A stretch of DNA of 64,000 nt, from positions 434,001 through 498,000 of the forward strand of contig JABSSW010000012.1 of NCBI GenBank assembly GCA_018902385.1. The letters run 5' to 3'. A program made the translations under genes and the position numbers. The DNA is from Physcia stellaris (lineage: Eukaryota; Ascomycota; Lecanoromycetes; Caliciales; Physciaceae). The notes beneath the pieces are model-generated. The model was not told the DNA's origin and did no database searches. It saw nothing but the letters and a program-made list of their open reading frames with translations. Positions 13,601-24,924 of the stretch are shown piece by piece; within the stretch, counting starts at the first letter, position 1; each line of letters starts with the position of its first letter.

Positions 13601-14731
13601 CCATAGCAAACGTTCGTAGCTGATCCACCATTGTATTTATTGTCTGTTGTAGCTGCAGGATTTCCCCCCTTGCTGTCCGTTTAATTTTTAATCCCAAGTC
13701 TCCCTCGGCCACAGCAGTGGTTACCTCGGCGATTTCGCGCACCTGGAGAGTTAAATTGTTGGCCATAACGTTTACTAAAGCTTCAGTCAGTTTTGTAATA
13801 CAAGCGACATAGCATGCAGCAACTCACCGTTTTCTGTAAGCTCCTTCCATATGCCGTTGACGCCGGTTATACGCGCCTGACCACCCAAAATACCTTCTGT
13901 ACCGACTTCACGTGCCACCCGAGAAACTTCGCTTCCAAAGACTTGCAATTGGTCCATCATTGTGTTAATCGTCTTCTTGAACGTTACGATCTCTGGGTCC
14001 ATCTCGACATCGTGTATCTGCACCTTATGGCTTAAATCTCCGTTCGCGACATTTGTAATGATGGTTCCAATTTCCCTGAAAGCTTTCTGAAAAGCTTCGT
14101 TGGCTTGCTGATGTTTCCGCAACTCACGCTGCACTGTGACGATTTCCTTCTGCTCAATCTGAACAATGCTGTCTTGCAGCTGTTGCTGGAGTTCGTGGAC
14201 CTTGCTTTCGAGGGCGGTACTGTGATTCTTCAGGCTTTGAATATGGGACAGATGGTTATCGATTTGTTCGGCAGCCTCTTGTATCTGGTTTGATGTCTCT
14301 TCATTGAGACCTCGACCTCCTGCTCGTATTGGAAGCAGGCCAGATAGGCGACCATTGCGTGTTGATCCTGATGCTGAACCCTGCCGGACTGGACCACCGG
14401 AGCCGGTTCGAGTTTGTCCATTTGCAAGCCGAGGATCAAATGGCGAGGAAGGGCCACTCCACTCGCTGGGGGTGTCGGGCAAAGCCTGGTGGCTAGCAGT
14501 ACTGGCCCTGGCTTCGAGATATTGTATGCGACTCGCCAAAGAGGAAAGCTCTGTCTCAAAGGCACTCTTCGATGGATTGTCAGAACCGGGTAGCGTGATC
14601 TTCCCCGGGTGGAGAATATTTTCACTGCGGGGTTGAAGATTGAAATTTGGGGCATCGTACGGAGGTTTTGAAGTTTTGGCCAAGTCGCGAATGATGGCCG
14701 TTGCTGCCGCGAAGGTCTCTTCCTGAGACAT
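10621..14731 (-). CDS. NIK1: group III HAMP hybrid histidine kinase (Nik1/Os-1/Bos1)
   Basis: Exons 14731-13828, 13774-10695 and 10647-10621 (introns 53 and 47 bp) give 1,336 residues, the usual size for the family. A predicted coiled coil is followed by six tandem HAMP repeats of about 92 residues, each ending like [13 protein letters not shown]...LT(E/D)N (roughly residues 220-770). Then come the H-box [14 protein letters not shown], the ATP-binding G boxes VSDTGIGI and GGTGLGLSI, and a receiver with phospho-acceptor in [12 protein letters not shown] and the conserved TKPLK lysine. The 27-base last exon encodes LLLRSHSS, the typical end of these kinases. An ATG 69 bases upstream (14800) is in frame; I prefer 14731 because [13 protein letters not shown] resembles family N-termini. 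In other fungi this cytosolic kinase acts upstream of the HOG MAP-kinase pathway and is the target of phenylpyrrole and dicarboximide fungicides. Confidence 0.95.
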
Positions 14732-16455
14732 GGTGTTCGCAGACAGGTCAGGTTGGAGCTGGGTGAAGGGTGGAGGAATGCCTGCTGCAGTGGGAAGCAT
14801 CGATGAGATGTCAGCTGCTCAGTGAGGAGGCAGCTCAAGGCCACAAGTAAAGGTCAGTATGAGTGGAGCATGCTCACTTTCCGAGCTTCGTGGCCATATT
14901 TGAGTCCATGGTATGACAAAGAGGGAAACAGTTGTGGCTTTGTCGGCGCAGGCTCAGTGACAGTGAGGGCCCAAAGCAAACGATGCCGGCCAGCAAGCAT
15001 CCAACGTTCTGGGCGAGGTAATGGTAGATTTCCGTCGGGCAAACAGTAGAACACAAGAAGACAGCCCTCCTGATAAAATGACTAGAAATTCGGGGGTCAA
15101 GCATTGGAGGTCGCTGAAAGGGAAGGCTTGGCACCCCTTATTGGCGAATGGCGATCGTCGACAAGCGTGGGAGAAGTCGCTAAGACCTGCATCCCCTGAC
15201 TTTGGAGAAGAGAGAATGGAAGGTCTTATATGAGAGCATCTGGAGGGCTGCGTGAACGGATTGATGGCAACACAATTGCTATGACCATGAATTGGACACT
15301 ACGAAGAATTCGATCGATAATAATACTCAAAGAGAGTTCATTTCTCGAGTTCCTGTTACCACTTTCCTCAAAGCGCTCTTTGGCGCTCTGTGGCGCTTGA
15401 CACTCGGGATGCCATCATAATGCAGCGAGTAGCGCCCAGCTAAGGGGCAAATTCTCCGTGGAATACTCGTAGAGTACAAGGTAGAGCTCTTCCACCTCAC
15501 TGCTATCTTCGCTGTCGCTACTTCTCTCTCTCAAGCATCTGATCTCTGAGTATGAGCCTCCGATCTGGCCTTTGTAGCCTTGCAATCTACTTCTGGGACA
15601 CTGAAACGGACGCTAGTCTCAACGGCCAACGTCTCAACTACTCCACCGCGATTTTTACACTTCAAGCCTAGTGATATCATTGCCTATTGAATCCCGCATG
15701 CTCAAAATAATAGATCCTACCGCTATACACATAGCCACTCACCCTCTCCAGCACTTCTCGGGGAACCTGATCATGATGATTGACAAAGGTTTCCGATCCA
15801 TGGAACAAATTAGAAGAATATGCCGTGAAAGATTCTGTTCACCTTCAATTTCCCATCCTGGGAAGTCGTATTAAAGATGCCTATTTACTTGTAGAAAATA
15901 TGGTTCGGGGGCATCGCTTGTTGGGAGGATCCACAAAGCTTGATCGCCCATGCAACGCACCTTTCGGATAAGAATGACTTACCATCCGTTTAGATTTCTT
16001 GCTCAAAACCATCTCCAATATTCCATTGTCAAGATCCTCACCTTGATCGAGCAGAACGTATCTACTTTCATCAAGAGTAAAGCAATTCTTAGCATTCCAT
16101 TTCTTGACCGTCTTCTACCATGGAGCTTTTGAGTTTACGCTCTGCTTCTAAATCGACGGGAAAAGGGAATTTCGTAAAGGATGTTTCTGCGTACCTCAAG
16201 AATCTAAGTGGCAAAGCCTGGAGGCCTTTGAAAAAGTGGCGGAACAGAAAAGGATAGAAAAAGACAGCCCAGCAGATAGGTAGGTCTCTCCGAAAGCACT
16301 CAAGATACTATTTATATACTTTATCATCCTAGTTTCCCAGAGACTAATCGTTATACACAACCGCCATCATTAACCACACAATATAAGAATCCATACCTCT
16401 GGTTCTAGCACTCAAGATACGGAATCTAACTCAGCGGTCAACGCTTACCTGACCC
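14732..16455. other. long intergenic region between divergent genes
   Basis: 1.7 kb between the divergent kinase and 2EXR-like gene. No coding signal; short frames lack domain character. It must hold both promoters. No regulatory motif could be singled out by eye. Confidence 0.55.
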
Positions 16456-17342
16456 ATGAAATTTGCTGACCTCGAATACTTAACAGACGGAAGAAATCAT
16501 ACTCGACTTGGAACTCTGGGTTATCTACCGCTTGAAATCCGCCGACAAATATGGGAGTATCTCCTCGTATACGAATTGGAACAATACTGTCTCACTCCTT
16601 GCACGGACGGTCTTAATGTATTCCACATATCAGAGTGGTACAATCGGTTGCCAAATCCGCGTTCTTCCAGGCGCAATCCTATCGTAGTCCCGCGAAGCTG
16701 GTCCTTAGATCAGTGGCGTCCCACGCTCCGAGATGTCTCAACCACGGTAAAGGACGAGTACGATGCTTTGATATTCTCCTCGCGTGTTTTACATTTTCCA
16801 TGTGCTGCAGTCTTGGGTATGTGCTTGTTGTTGTTTTCTTTTCTTGGTTTTTTTGTCTCTCGTTATTGCTTGAGTGATGGGAACCGTATGATAGCTCGGT
16901 GTCTCATTGATAGTAGCAAGACTAATTCTCACGTCCATAACAGCCGATTTCACCTCTCACATATCGACTAAACAACTGAGTTCTCTCTTTCATATCAACA
17001 TAAGTTTCGATGCCATTGCGACATGTGATTGCGACTATTGGCACGAAGTGAACGATTGGAATTGTTGGCTCGTCGCCCAAGCTCTTACCTCCCAACCTGA
17101 GAAGCATACGTATTGATATCGGAAGGCGAGAAGAATTTGCGGAACAGATCCCGTATCTGTTGAGCCCGTATATGGCGCAGTGGGGACGGTGGAGCTTTCG
17201 AGATCGATATAGCAGGCCCGCTTCGATGAATCAGCATCTCACAGCACTTGACATACTCATCAATCAGGCACGTAGATCTATTCCAGGCGTCGGTGTGTCC
17301 ATGGGCAGGTGGGAATGGGAATCTCGATATTATTTGCTCTAG
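16456..17342 (+). CDS. 2EXR / F-box-like fungal protein, one apparent frame change
   Basis: Exon 1 (16456-16816) contains the fungal motif YLPLEIRRQIWEYLL typical of 2EXR/F-box-like proteins. An intron at 16817-16943 (GTATGT...AACAG) leads to exon 2, with CDCDYWHEVNDWNCWL and, one frame over, LLPPNLRSIRIDIGRREEF up to SRYYLL and the stop at 17342. The frame shifts by one base between about 17060 and 17085. Dropping one base gives 253 codons exactly. No homopolymer sits there, so this may be a young pseudogene, an allele or an assembly error. Function of these expanded fungal proteins is unknown. Confidence 0.6.
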
Positions 17343-18396
17343 ACTGCCCATGCTGATGCCAAGGCTTCTAATAGCGAGAGTTGTTCGAATCGCTGTTCGT
17401 TGAAGAGAAGGCTTAGGGCCTTCAGATAGGTAGGAAGTTTCATGCTCATCCAGGGCCAAACCTCGATTATGAACGGCCTTCGGGTATGGGTATGTTCATT
17501 GGAGGCGACGCAGCCCACTGTACTGAGTAGAAGGCACACTGCAGGCTGCGATGAAGAGTGCTTACACAGAGATGACAGTGCATGACTTCAATGCCTTTGC
17601 TTGCTAAAGTATTACGAAACATGTCGTTGAGTGGAATGCCCAGCACTACTGGAGTGGATTGAGATGATTGTGGTGCATTAGCTTGCAGCTGACCGCAGCC
17701 GTTGTCCAACAGTGTTCCACCCGAACAACGTGCAAGCCACCTTGAATTATCGAATGCTTCGTACCTCCCATGGAAGAGTACGAAACTTGCTTTTGCTTAC
17801 TAATAAGTACTGACTGATGCTTGAGCAAAGCGGTATCACGGACCGAATGACGGCGACGCTGCCACCCTCGCCAGCTTCGTTCATCTGTGCACCAGGTAGA
17901 TGGACCTAGTATGCTAACGTTGGCTTGATAAGCGCCTCGACACGATGTCGATTCTCAATCATCAATGCTCCCTGCGAGAGAAAACGGGTATGGCCTGATG
18001 AAGACATACGACTTCTTCTAGTATTCAGTATCCGAACATCCCGGTGAGCATGGCTGGGCATCCTGGGAGTGGAGGTATCATGACTCGATGATCGCCATGC
18101 AACCTGTGAGAGCTAGATATTCTAACACGAACTCTACTAATGTGTCCAGGAGCACCTTGGCAGACGATAGGTCATCTTCTCATCATCAACCTGCATATCG
18201 TGATGGCCACAGACGTCCGGTAAGACCAACGCCTGTATGATATCTGCTTTGAGAGCCTGTCGAGTGAAGAAGATATAAAGTCTAAGTGCACATCTCCTTC
18301 AAAGTCATCTTCATTGTGCAACACATCTCCAAGCTCTTCTTTAGTAGGATTCGTAGTACATCCATCTTCTCCATACAAGCAAGAAGGAACACCCCA
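17343..18396. other. intergenic, no gene seen
   Basis: About 1 kb of ordinary sequence with only short, unconvincing frames on both strands. No repeat or RNA gene recognised. The right part should contain the promoter of the isochorismatase-like gene. Confidence 0.5.
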
Positions 18397-19370
18397 ATGA
18401 TGATGCTCCATACTTCACCACTCATAGCGCTTCTGGCCACCATCTCAATCCAAGTAGCTGCCCTCACACCGGGACCTGAATTCGTGCGACTCAACAAGAA
18501 CGACTCTGTCAATACCCCCAGATAGTCCTATAAAACCCACCCGCTGACAGCACTAGGTGGTCATAGTCGCCGACCTCCAAGAAGGCCTCTACCAAATCGT
18601 ACCTCCACCACCACCTTATCAGCCCTCAATTAGAACCAGATTAACCCAGTGATCTATCTAGGTACGAGACTACGACCCCACCGTCTTCCGCAACAACATG
18701 ATCGCGCACGCCGCCATCGCCAAAGCCTTCAACATCCCCATCGTCCTGACCACGAGCGCGGAGACCGGCCCTAACGGCCTGCTCCCTAAGGAAATCACCA
18801 GCATGTATCCCGACGCGCCTTTGATCCGCCGCAACGGCGAGGTCGATGCATGGGACAACGCCGACTTCCGCGCCGCTGTCACGGCGACGGGCAAAAGCCA
18901 GGTCATCTTGGCCGGCATCACTACCGACGTTTGTTCGTACTTCCCCTCCGCTTCTCTCTCCCGCACCCACCTCATCTTCCTTTCCTTCCCTTCCCCACCC
19001 CGGAAATCATTACGCCCATCACCTACCCTCTCTTACTAACCCCCTCTCCCTTCCCCAAACAGGCACCGAATTTCTCGCCCTCTCCCTCCGCTCCGAGGGT
19101 TATACGGTCTTCGCCAACACCGAAGCCAGCGGGACCTTCTCGCGCCGCCTCGCCGACGACGCCAACCGCCGCATGGAGAATGCCGGCGTCGTGCTCCAGG
19201 GTATGTTCGCCATCGTCATGGATCTCATGCGCGACTGGCGCAATACCCCCGGCAGCCTGCAGCTGCTGCCCTTTTTGGACACCTATTTGCCGGCGTATGG
19301 CTATGTGGCGAGGGGCCATGAGGCGGCGGTGCTGAATGGGACTCTTGCGCCTGGTGAGGCGGGGTTGTAG
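18397..19370 (+). CDS. isochorismatase-family hydrolase with signal peptide
   Basis: Four exons: 18397-18507, 18557-18598, 18662-18932 and 19063-19370 (introns 49, 63 and 130 bp; total 243 residues, all phases consistent). The start is the first of three consecutive ATGs. The N-terminus LIALLATISIQVAA is a hydrophobic signal sequence. The fold is recognised by VVIVADLQEGLYQIV (first-strand Asp), RDYDPTVFRNNM and ILAGITTDVCTEFLALSL. The last carries the cis-peptide and the catalytic Cys. It is closest in style to YcaC-like cysteine hydrolases of unknown substrate. Some secreted isochorismatases of plant pathogens lower salicylate signalling in the host; that role here is only a possibility. 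Exons 3-4 are more GC-rich than the flanks. Confidence 0.85.
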
Positions 19371-19980
19371 AGATGTTCCTTACCGAGTGTAGATCGAGAC
19401 GAAGCAGGTGACGGGTTTAGGGGAAATTTACGAAGAGTAGAGTAGCCTGGGTAGTTAGATGGCATCGGCTTACGGTATTTAATCACGGCCTATTTAAGAC
19501 TAGCGTTGTCTGGGTTTTCCGTACTTGGGGAACCAAAAATATCTTTCGTCTGTCCCTCAACTACTAACAAGTACTGGGATCATGAGTCGTTATCCGCACG
19601 CTGTTATTTTATAGGTGTGATCCTCCCAATCAATCTCTCGTAATTTTTGCCATCCTACTGGACTGGCAGCATGCCACTGCCCAACACTTTGTCCGAGTGT
19701 TGAACGCGTACGCTAAAAGATACAGTGAGAACCTGTCAGAGACCGCGACTGTCCCGGTTGTGAGCTTTTCCAGAAAGAATATCACAATACTACAGCTACA
19801 CATCAACGTTGAGTCCAGATGCCTATGAGATGCATGTATGTGGAGGGTTCGCAACTAAAACAGCATATTTCAACGCCATCTCCGACGTTCATTATCTAGC
19901 AAATAAGCTGTTGGTTTCTACGCCAATCCTAAGCAACTAGGTAACAAGCCGACTTAAATTGCTGATATAATTCTTGAGGT

Positions 19981-20277
19981 ATCTTTGGCAAATGCAGGGA
20001 TTTCTCACTTCCATACCGTGGAAGCACTGAGAATCTAGAGATCAGTGAACCTGATGTTCCGCCAGAAAACTGCCCAGAAGATCCGGCCATTCCTGCTATT
20101 AATTACAATGCGACTGATCAAACAATGGTGAATGACTACTTGAGCTCCAATGAGCAGCAACTGACATTTGGCCGCTTGACAAGGCTACGCGTGCAGCTTG
20201 AGATCATCTTCCGTAAGAAGGGCCATATCGTGTTTTCGAAAGCAAGAAGATTATTGAAGTGTTCCATGGCAATGTAA
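19981..20277 (+). other. possible exon or coding remnant, unknown protein
   Basis: A 98-codon open stretch with good protein composition (for example NLEISEPDVPPENCPEDPAI and LTFGRLTRLRVQLEIIF) but no start at its beginning. A GTAAGA donor overlaps its stop (gcaat|gtaaga), and an acceptor-like AAATGCAG lies close to its left end, so it could be an internal exon. No family recognised and no linked exons found. Confidence 0.25.
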
Positions 20278-20640
20278 GAACATGGGCCATGTCAGAGAGC
20301 TACAAAGAGGATGTACGACGACTGACTCTCCGTCACCGAAATGCTTGCGGAGCGGAATTCGTGGGTTCAAGAAAGATGGTACTAACGTTCCGCTAGACGA
20401 CTGTCAGCCAGATTCTGGTTGAATTTCTTACCTAAAGTTGATTATCAAGGTTCAAAGAACCCATTTCTAGAGAAAGAATTGTAACAAGGCGTGAAGGTGC
20501 TTCGGCATTACCTGGTTGAGTAGTCGGCAACAATAATTCATAAGCCTTTGAAGTGGCGGGCTTGGCACAATACTACAACTCTCTACGAAAGAAGGTCAAG
20601 AGGCTTGTCGTCTATCCATGTGCGCCGCAGTTGAACAGCC

Positions 20641-20751
20641 CCCAGATGTCGCTCTTTAAGTCCTTGTCATCATACTTACCGGAGCTAATGCATTGTTGCC
20701 CCAGATATCGCTTCTCATGTCGAAATACTTGCCGGAGCTAATGCATTGTTG
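20641..20751. repeat. imperfect tandem duplication, ~55 bp unit
   Basis: Two adjacent copies (20641-20698 and 20700-20751) begin CCCAGAT(G/A)TCGCT and end with an identical block TTACCGGAGCTAATGCATTG, with one base difference before it. They lie in a gene-poor stretch. Confidence 0.7.
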
Positions 20752-22220
20752 AGACATCCTCAGCCGTGCCACGTAGTCACCCCAGCCTCGTCTCGAGGGG
20801 TTGCAAATGCACGGATAATTCTTTTAGTATCTATCCGAACTTCTCGAGATCCGAAGACCCATCATGCTCATTGGGCAGGCTGTTGGTCGACACCTCTACT
20901 TGAAATCAATCACAAAGATGACAATTATTTCAAATGGTGGCGTCATCAAGCGAGCTGTTCTGGAACTTTAGGTGGAGGAAACAAGGCAACCACACTAGTA
21001 GGCCACCAAAAACCCTGTCGCTGGCATGCTATTTAGGGATCGAAGGAAACCCCCATTGGCCAGAAACGAGGAATGTCCAAACAAGGGTCATCCTTTTCCC
21101 TTGACCGCCTTACAGATGATTAGTGCTTGCAGGTATCCAGAAAGGCCTTTTTTTTACTAAAGTGCATTGCCAGGCCTGGCTCTGTCGTGATTGGCCTGCA
21201 TCAAAACTGTACTATCTGATTGGCAAGACTCGCGCTTCACATGCGGTAAGTCCAAACATCTTAATGTGTCTGCTTCTGTCAAAGTCCTTGCTTGGCTGTT
21301 CGGGAGATCGCCCCTGAACCTCCTCATTCTCATGACAGTAGTCGCGAACTTCCGAGATGATTTACGTTTGATGAACTCTTAGAAAACGTGCTTTCACTAC
21401 GTGGTATTTCGCTTGTACATGTGTCCAGCTCAGGATGCACGGCAGTCTCCTTTGAACGCTGTGACCGACATTCGCGAGGCTATGGAAAGAGGCCAGCCTT
21501 CGATGCCTGCAAGGAGTTGCGCTCTTCTTTATCTACTACTTCTGGAATTTCGATTCGGTACATAGCATGGACTCGTATCGCAGTCGATACGGTGATTTCC
21601 AGAAGTGTCCAAGTGCTGATACTAACTAGAATATTAACGTTGTTCAATCCAGGGGTTTCGGTAGGTGCGGGCGCCAAAGTGCTGTTCGAGGGATCTAATT
21701 TCGTCAGAGGTGCTGTTCGCACTCTGGTAAGCGAGTCAGGATATCAGTAAAGGGAAACCCAAAAAATCCTCACCCAGCCCGATGCTGTTAATCTGAAATG
21801 GCCTCCTTACTCTCTAGCCCACCATGCTTTCTTATAAGGTCTTTTACGTGCGGCATCATTGGAAGTCCATGTCACACGGCGGTATTCAGGCCTCTTTTTT
21901 GGCCGCCTGCACTGTCGCTCACGCCAACATGCCACGAACAGGACGAACGGCCTTCACGTTTCCTCTTGAAAGGTTCAAGCGACAATTCTGGCAACTGTAT
22001 TGCGTCGACTCCTTTCAGCTTCCCCAAGTCACGCTGCTGTTCACTTGGCTTTTTGAAATGCTTGCGATAATCGAAAACAAAGGTGAGAGAATTCCTATGT
22101 TTGCACTACATTATCATCATCCCAGAGCTCGTGATGTGTCCATCAATGAGAGCACTAACATTGGGTCACCTCCCAGTGTACCAAGTCGAGTAAGCTTAGA
22201 CGTTCGTGACCTGCCCAAGC

Positions 22221-23316
22221 ATGAACTTATTGACAATTATAAGCGAAGACGACTGGAAAAGACGCCGTCGTTATTGGAACATGCAGAGACGCGAGGCTTT
22301 CCGGACAAACCCAGAAGAACTCGCCGACATGGAACTCTGGTTACGAAAAGATGGCCAGGGACGTCTCGAGATTGTGGCGAGGAAGTTGTTACCCGTTCTA
22401 AACTCGTGCGAGAGGTAACAGAATCGCGCCCATTTCACGGATAATGCTCAGTCGATCAGTCCTAGCTTTCTTCGACGAATTGGGGCCCTACCTTTACACT
22501 TGCCCAGTACCTACCCCTTGCCTCCTAGCCCACTAGAAGAATGGAATGAGAGTCTGCTATGGTAAGGATCAATCATGCTGACATAAGAACCTGGGGCTAA
22601 TGAATAACACTGTTCATAGCGATCGCTCCGAGAACTTCAATACAATAGGTCATCTTCCGGTCACAACCAATAGTATCAACAATAGCCTACCTCTAGATGA
22701 CGGTTCTTCTTCGCGTTTTGAGTCCATTCGAGTCTCGAACGGGGGTTCTCACGATGCTGGGAACATTCAAGGATCTGTTCTAAATACCAGCCCTTACTAT
22801 ACTGACCCTGAATCGGTCCATCATGTTGGAAATAGGCACTACTTTCAGGACATTCCATCGGCATTTGAGCGATCTTTACCTACGTGCACACGCGCATCAT
22901 TTGAACAAAGCGATCGACCCGCCGACGCCGCTCATGCACCATCTCGCCATGCCAATCTGGCCAGTCATAGTGGCTACCACCAGCGTGCTTCAAACGCCTT
23001 ACAAAGTACTCGAGAATCACCAAACTACGTCTGGGATAGGCCTCTGGTATACCCGCCTCAAACTTCTACTCAGCCGCAGAACCAGCTAGCGACTGCAGAA
23101 CGCACAGCCGTCTTTCGCCCAATACCCCACGGAACCCTTGACCTTCTCCAGCGAGCTACAGGCGGACATGCAAATGGCCGTTATTCGGATAGCAGCCAAA
23201 GCGCATTCATCGACCCTAGACTGTTATCTGGTCCTTCGAATCATCTCTCGGCCGGCATCGTCCTGCCCTACCGTGGCCCAGAGTCCAATAACGTCTGGCA
23301 GCCCAGACCGGAGTGA
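22221..23316 (+). CDS. unrecognised fungal protein, three exons
   Basis: The model has exons 22221-22414, 22460-22561 and 22620-23316 with introns of 45 and 58 bp (the second with GTAAGG donor and CTAAT branch site). The total is exactly 331 codons (330 residues). The N-terminus is a basic, probably helical segment (SEDDWKRRRRYWNMQRREAF). It is followed by EELADMELWLRK and a low-complexity Ser/Asn/Pro-rich remainder such as PLPPSPLEEWNESLLW. No domain recognised. The consistent phases across two introns support a real gene; the first exon could extend further left through another intron, and protein-like sequence after 23316 might be a further exon. Confidence 0.5.
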
Positions 23317-23957
23317 ATCAGTACACGCGGTCCTGCTCACTTTTTCGCCCTCAAATATGCCGTAACATACTGCCAGCGTCCCCTGAGGCATCCCGTAACG
23401 ACACGGTGCCCATTCTAGAGCTACAATCATTAGCCAGCACTCCGTTCAGTGGCAGCTGTCACCAACCTGCAGCGTTACAGCCGCCACCAGCCGACCAAAG
23501 AAAGCCTTTCAGACCTCTGCGACACATTCGCTGGCGAATCCCGTGTCGCTTTCAATTCTTCCGTTCCGTTCTAGGTTCATATAGAGAGTATCCCCGTCGA
23601 TCTACTTTCCATACCTCAGCATTGAGACTCTGTTCTCGATACCCATACCCTTTCACGACTTGATACCGATTTTTATCCCCCAAAAAGCGATTCTATTCTA
23701 ATCTAAATGCTATTCGATATTAGACTTTATTCTCTATCGCTAGAGAAATCAATTGAATCACCACAAAAAAAAGCCGTGCCACTTCACAAAACACCCCCAA
23801 AAGTTGCCCCGTCTCAAGGACCCGAGACGAGGGGTTACGTAATCCAATCCATCTCTCTCTCTCTCTCTATACATCCTCGTCCTCGTCCTCATCCTCATCC
23901 CCCTTCTACTTCCAGCTGTCCCCCTCAGCTCCAGTCTCAACCGCAAGTTAAAAAAAA

Positions 23958-24213
23958 AAAAGACCCCGCCTCAAAATCCCTCGACTAAGTAGAGCCCGCC
24001 CCCAGGCCATCCATTCCTCATATCATCTCATTCCCATCCCCACTTTCCAATCCCCATCTCCGAATCCATAGACCGTCAGCCCCAAGCAAAGGAGAAAAGA
24101 CCCCGCCTCAAAATCCCTCAACTAAGTATTGAGCCCCCCGGGGCCATCCATTCCTCATATCATCTCATTCCCATCCCCAATTTCCAATCCCAATCTCCAA
24201 ACCCATAGACCGT
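23958..24213. repeat. 119-bp direct repeat, two copies at 137-bp spacing
   Basis: Copy 1 (23958-24076) and copy 2 (24095-24213) both start AAAAGACCCCGCCTCAAAAT and end ATAGACCGT, differing at a few positions. C/A-rich, non-coding. Confidence 0.8.
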
Positions 24214-24284
24214 ACAAAAACAAAACAAGGAAAAAGAATCTCCCCTCTCTGATCCTACCAACCCCAAACACCAAAAGCGGCCAG

Positions 24285-24338
24285 GCGGGTATGACTATCA
24301 AACAAATGCTAGCGGGTATGACTATCAAACAAATGCTA
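24285..24338. repeat. perfect 27-bp tandem duplication
   Basis: The unit starting GCGGGTATGACTATCAAAC occurs at 24285-24311 and again at 24312-24338 with no difference. A young slippage or duplication event. Confidence 0.9.
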
Positions 24339-24924
24339 GCGTGCCTGAGTTATATATCATGTTACTCACTACCCCCTCTCCTCCCTCCCGCCCGCCCCCA
24401 GCGAGGAACAAAAAAGTAGGCCTCTCTCATGTTTCGAAGATTCCAAGATAGGAGTTTGCACTTGGACGGACGAGGTATAGTCAGGATAGGTTCGCGTGTA
24501 GCATAGATAGCCTTCGATATAATTCGAACGGTAGGGGTAACAGACAGTGGCTGGATATATCCATTCTTCACAGTTGGAAGTTTATAATCTTAGCCATATC
24601 GATGGCGAAAGCAAGCAAAGAAGATAAGTGACGATGCGTAGATACCGCACGAAAAGGGGAGGAGAGGGGAGGTGATAGCGCGCATATTTTTATGGTAAGT
24701 AGTTACAGTAGTACAGACTTGCTATTGAGGGACTAGACATGAAAACGTCAACAAGCCACCGGTGTATTCTCCGCTAACAAAGTACATACAACCCATCAGC
24801 AAAACACCAGCACGAAGTATGTAGCACGAAAGCATTCAAAACCACATCTCCCCATCCATCGAGACCTCCACGCACATACTCTTCCCCCTTCCTCATCTCT
24901 TCACATCCCTCCCCCACCAAAGTC

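Larger units (their letters stand above)
19371..22220. other. gene-poor region with small duplications and coding remnants
   Basis: No complete gene could be built. It contains one open, protein-like stretch at 19981-20277 (listed separately), an imperfect tandem duplication at 20641-20751, and protein-like fragments around 21388-22070 for which I found no consistent splice model. Composition is more AT-rich than the housekeeping block. Decayed genes or unrecognised lineage-specific genes are both possible. Confidence 0.4.
23317..24924. other. intergenic, rich in simple sequence and direct duplications
   Basis: No accepted gene. Contains a CT/TC run near 23851-23870, a poly-A run at about 23950-23961, two nearby copies of a 119-bp element and a perfect 27-bp tandem duplication (listed separately). 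The right end should hold the 3' UTR of the coilin-like gene. Confidence 0.6.
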
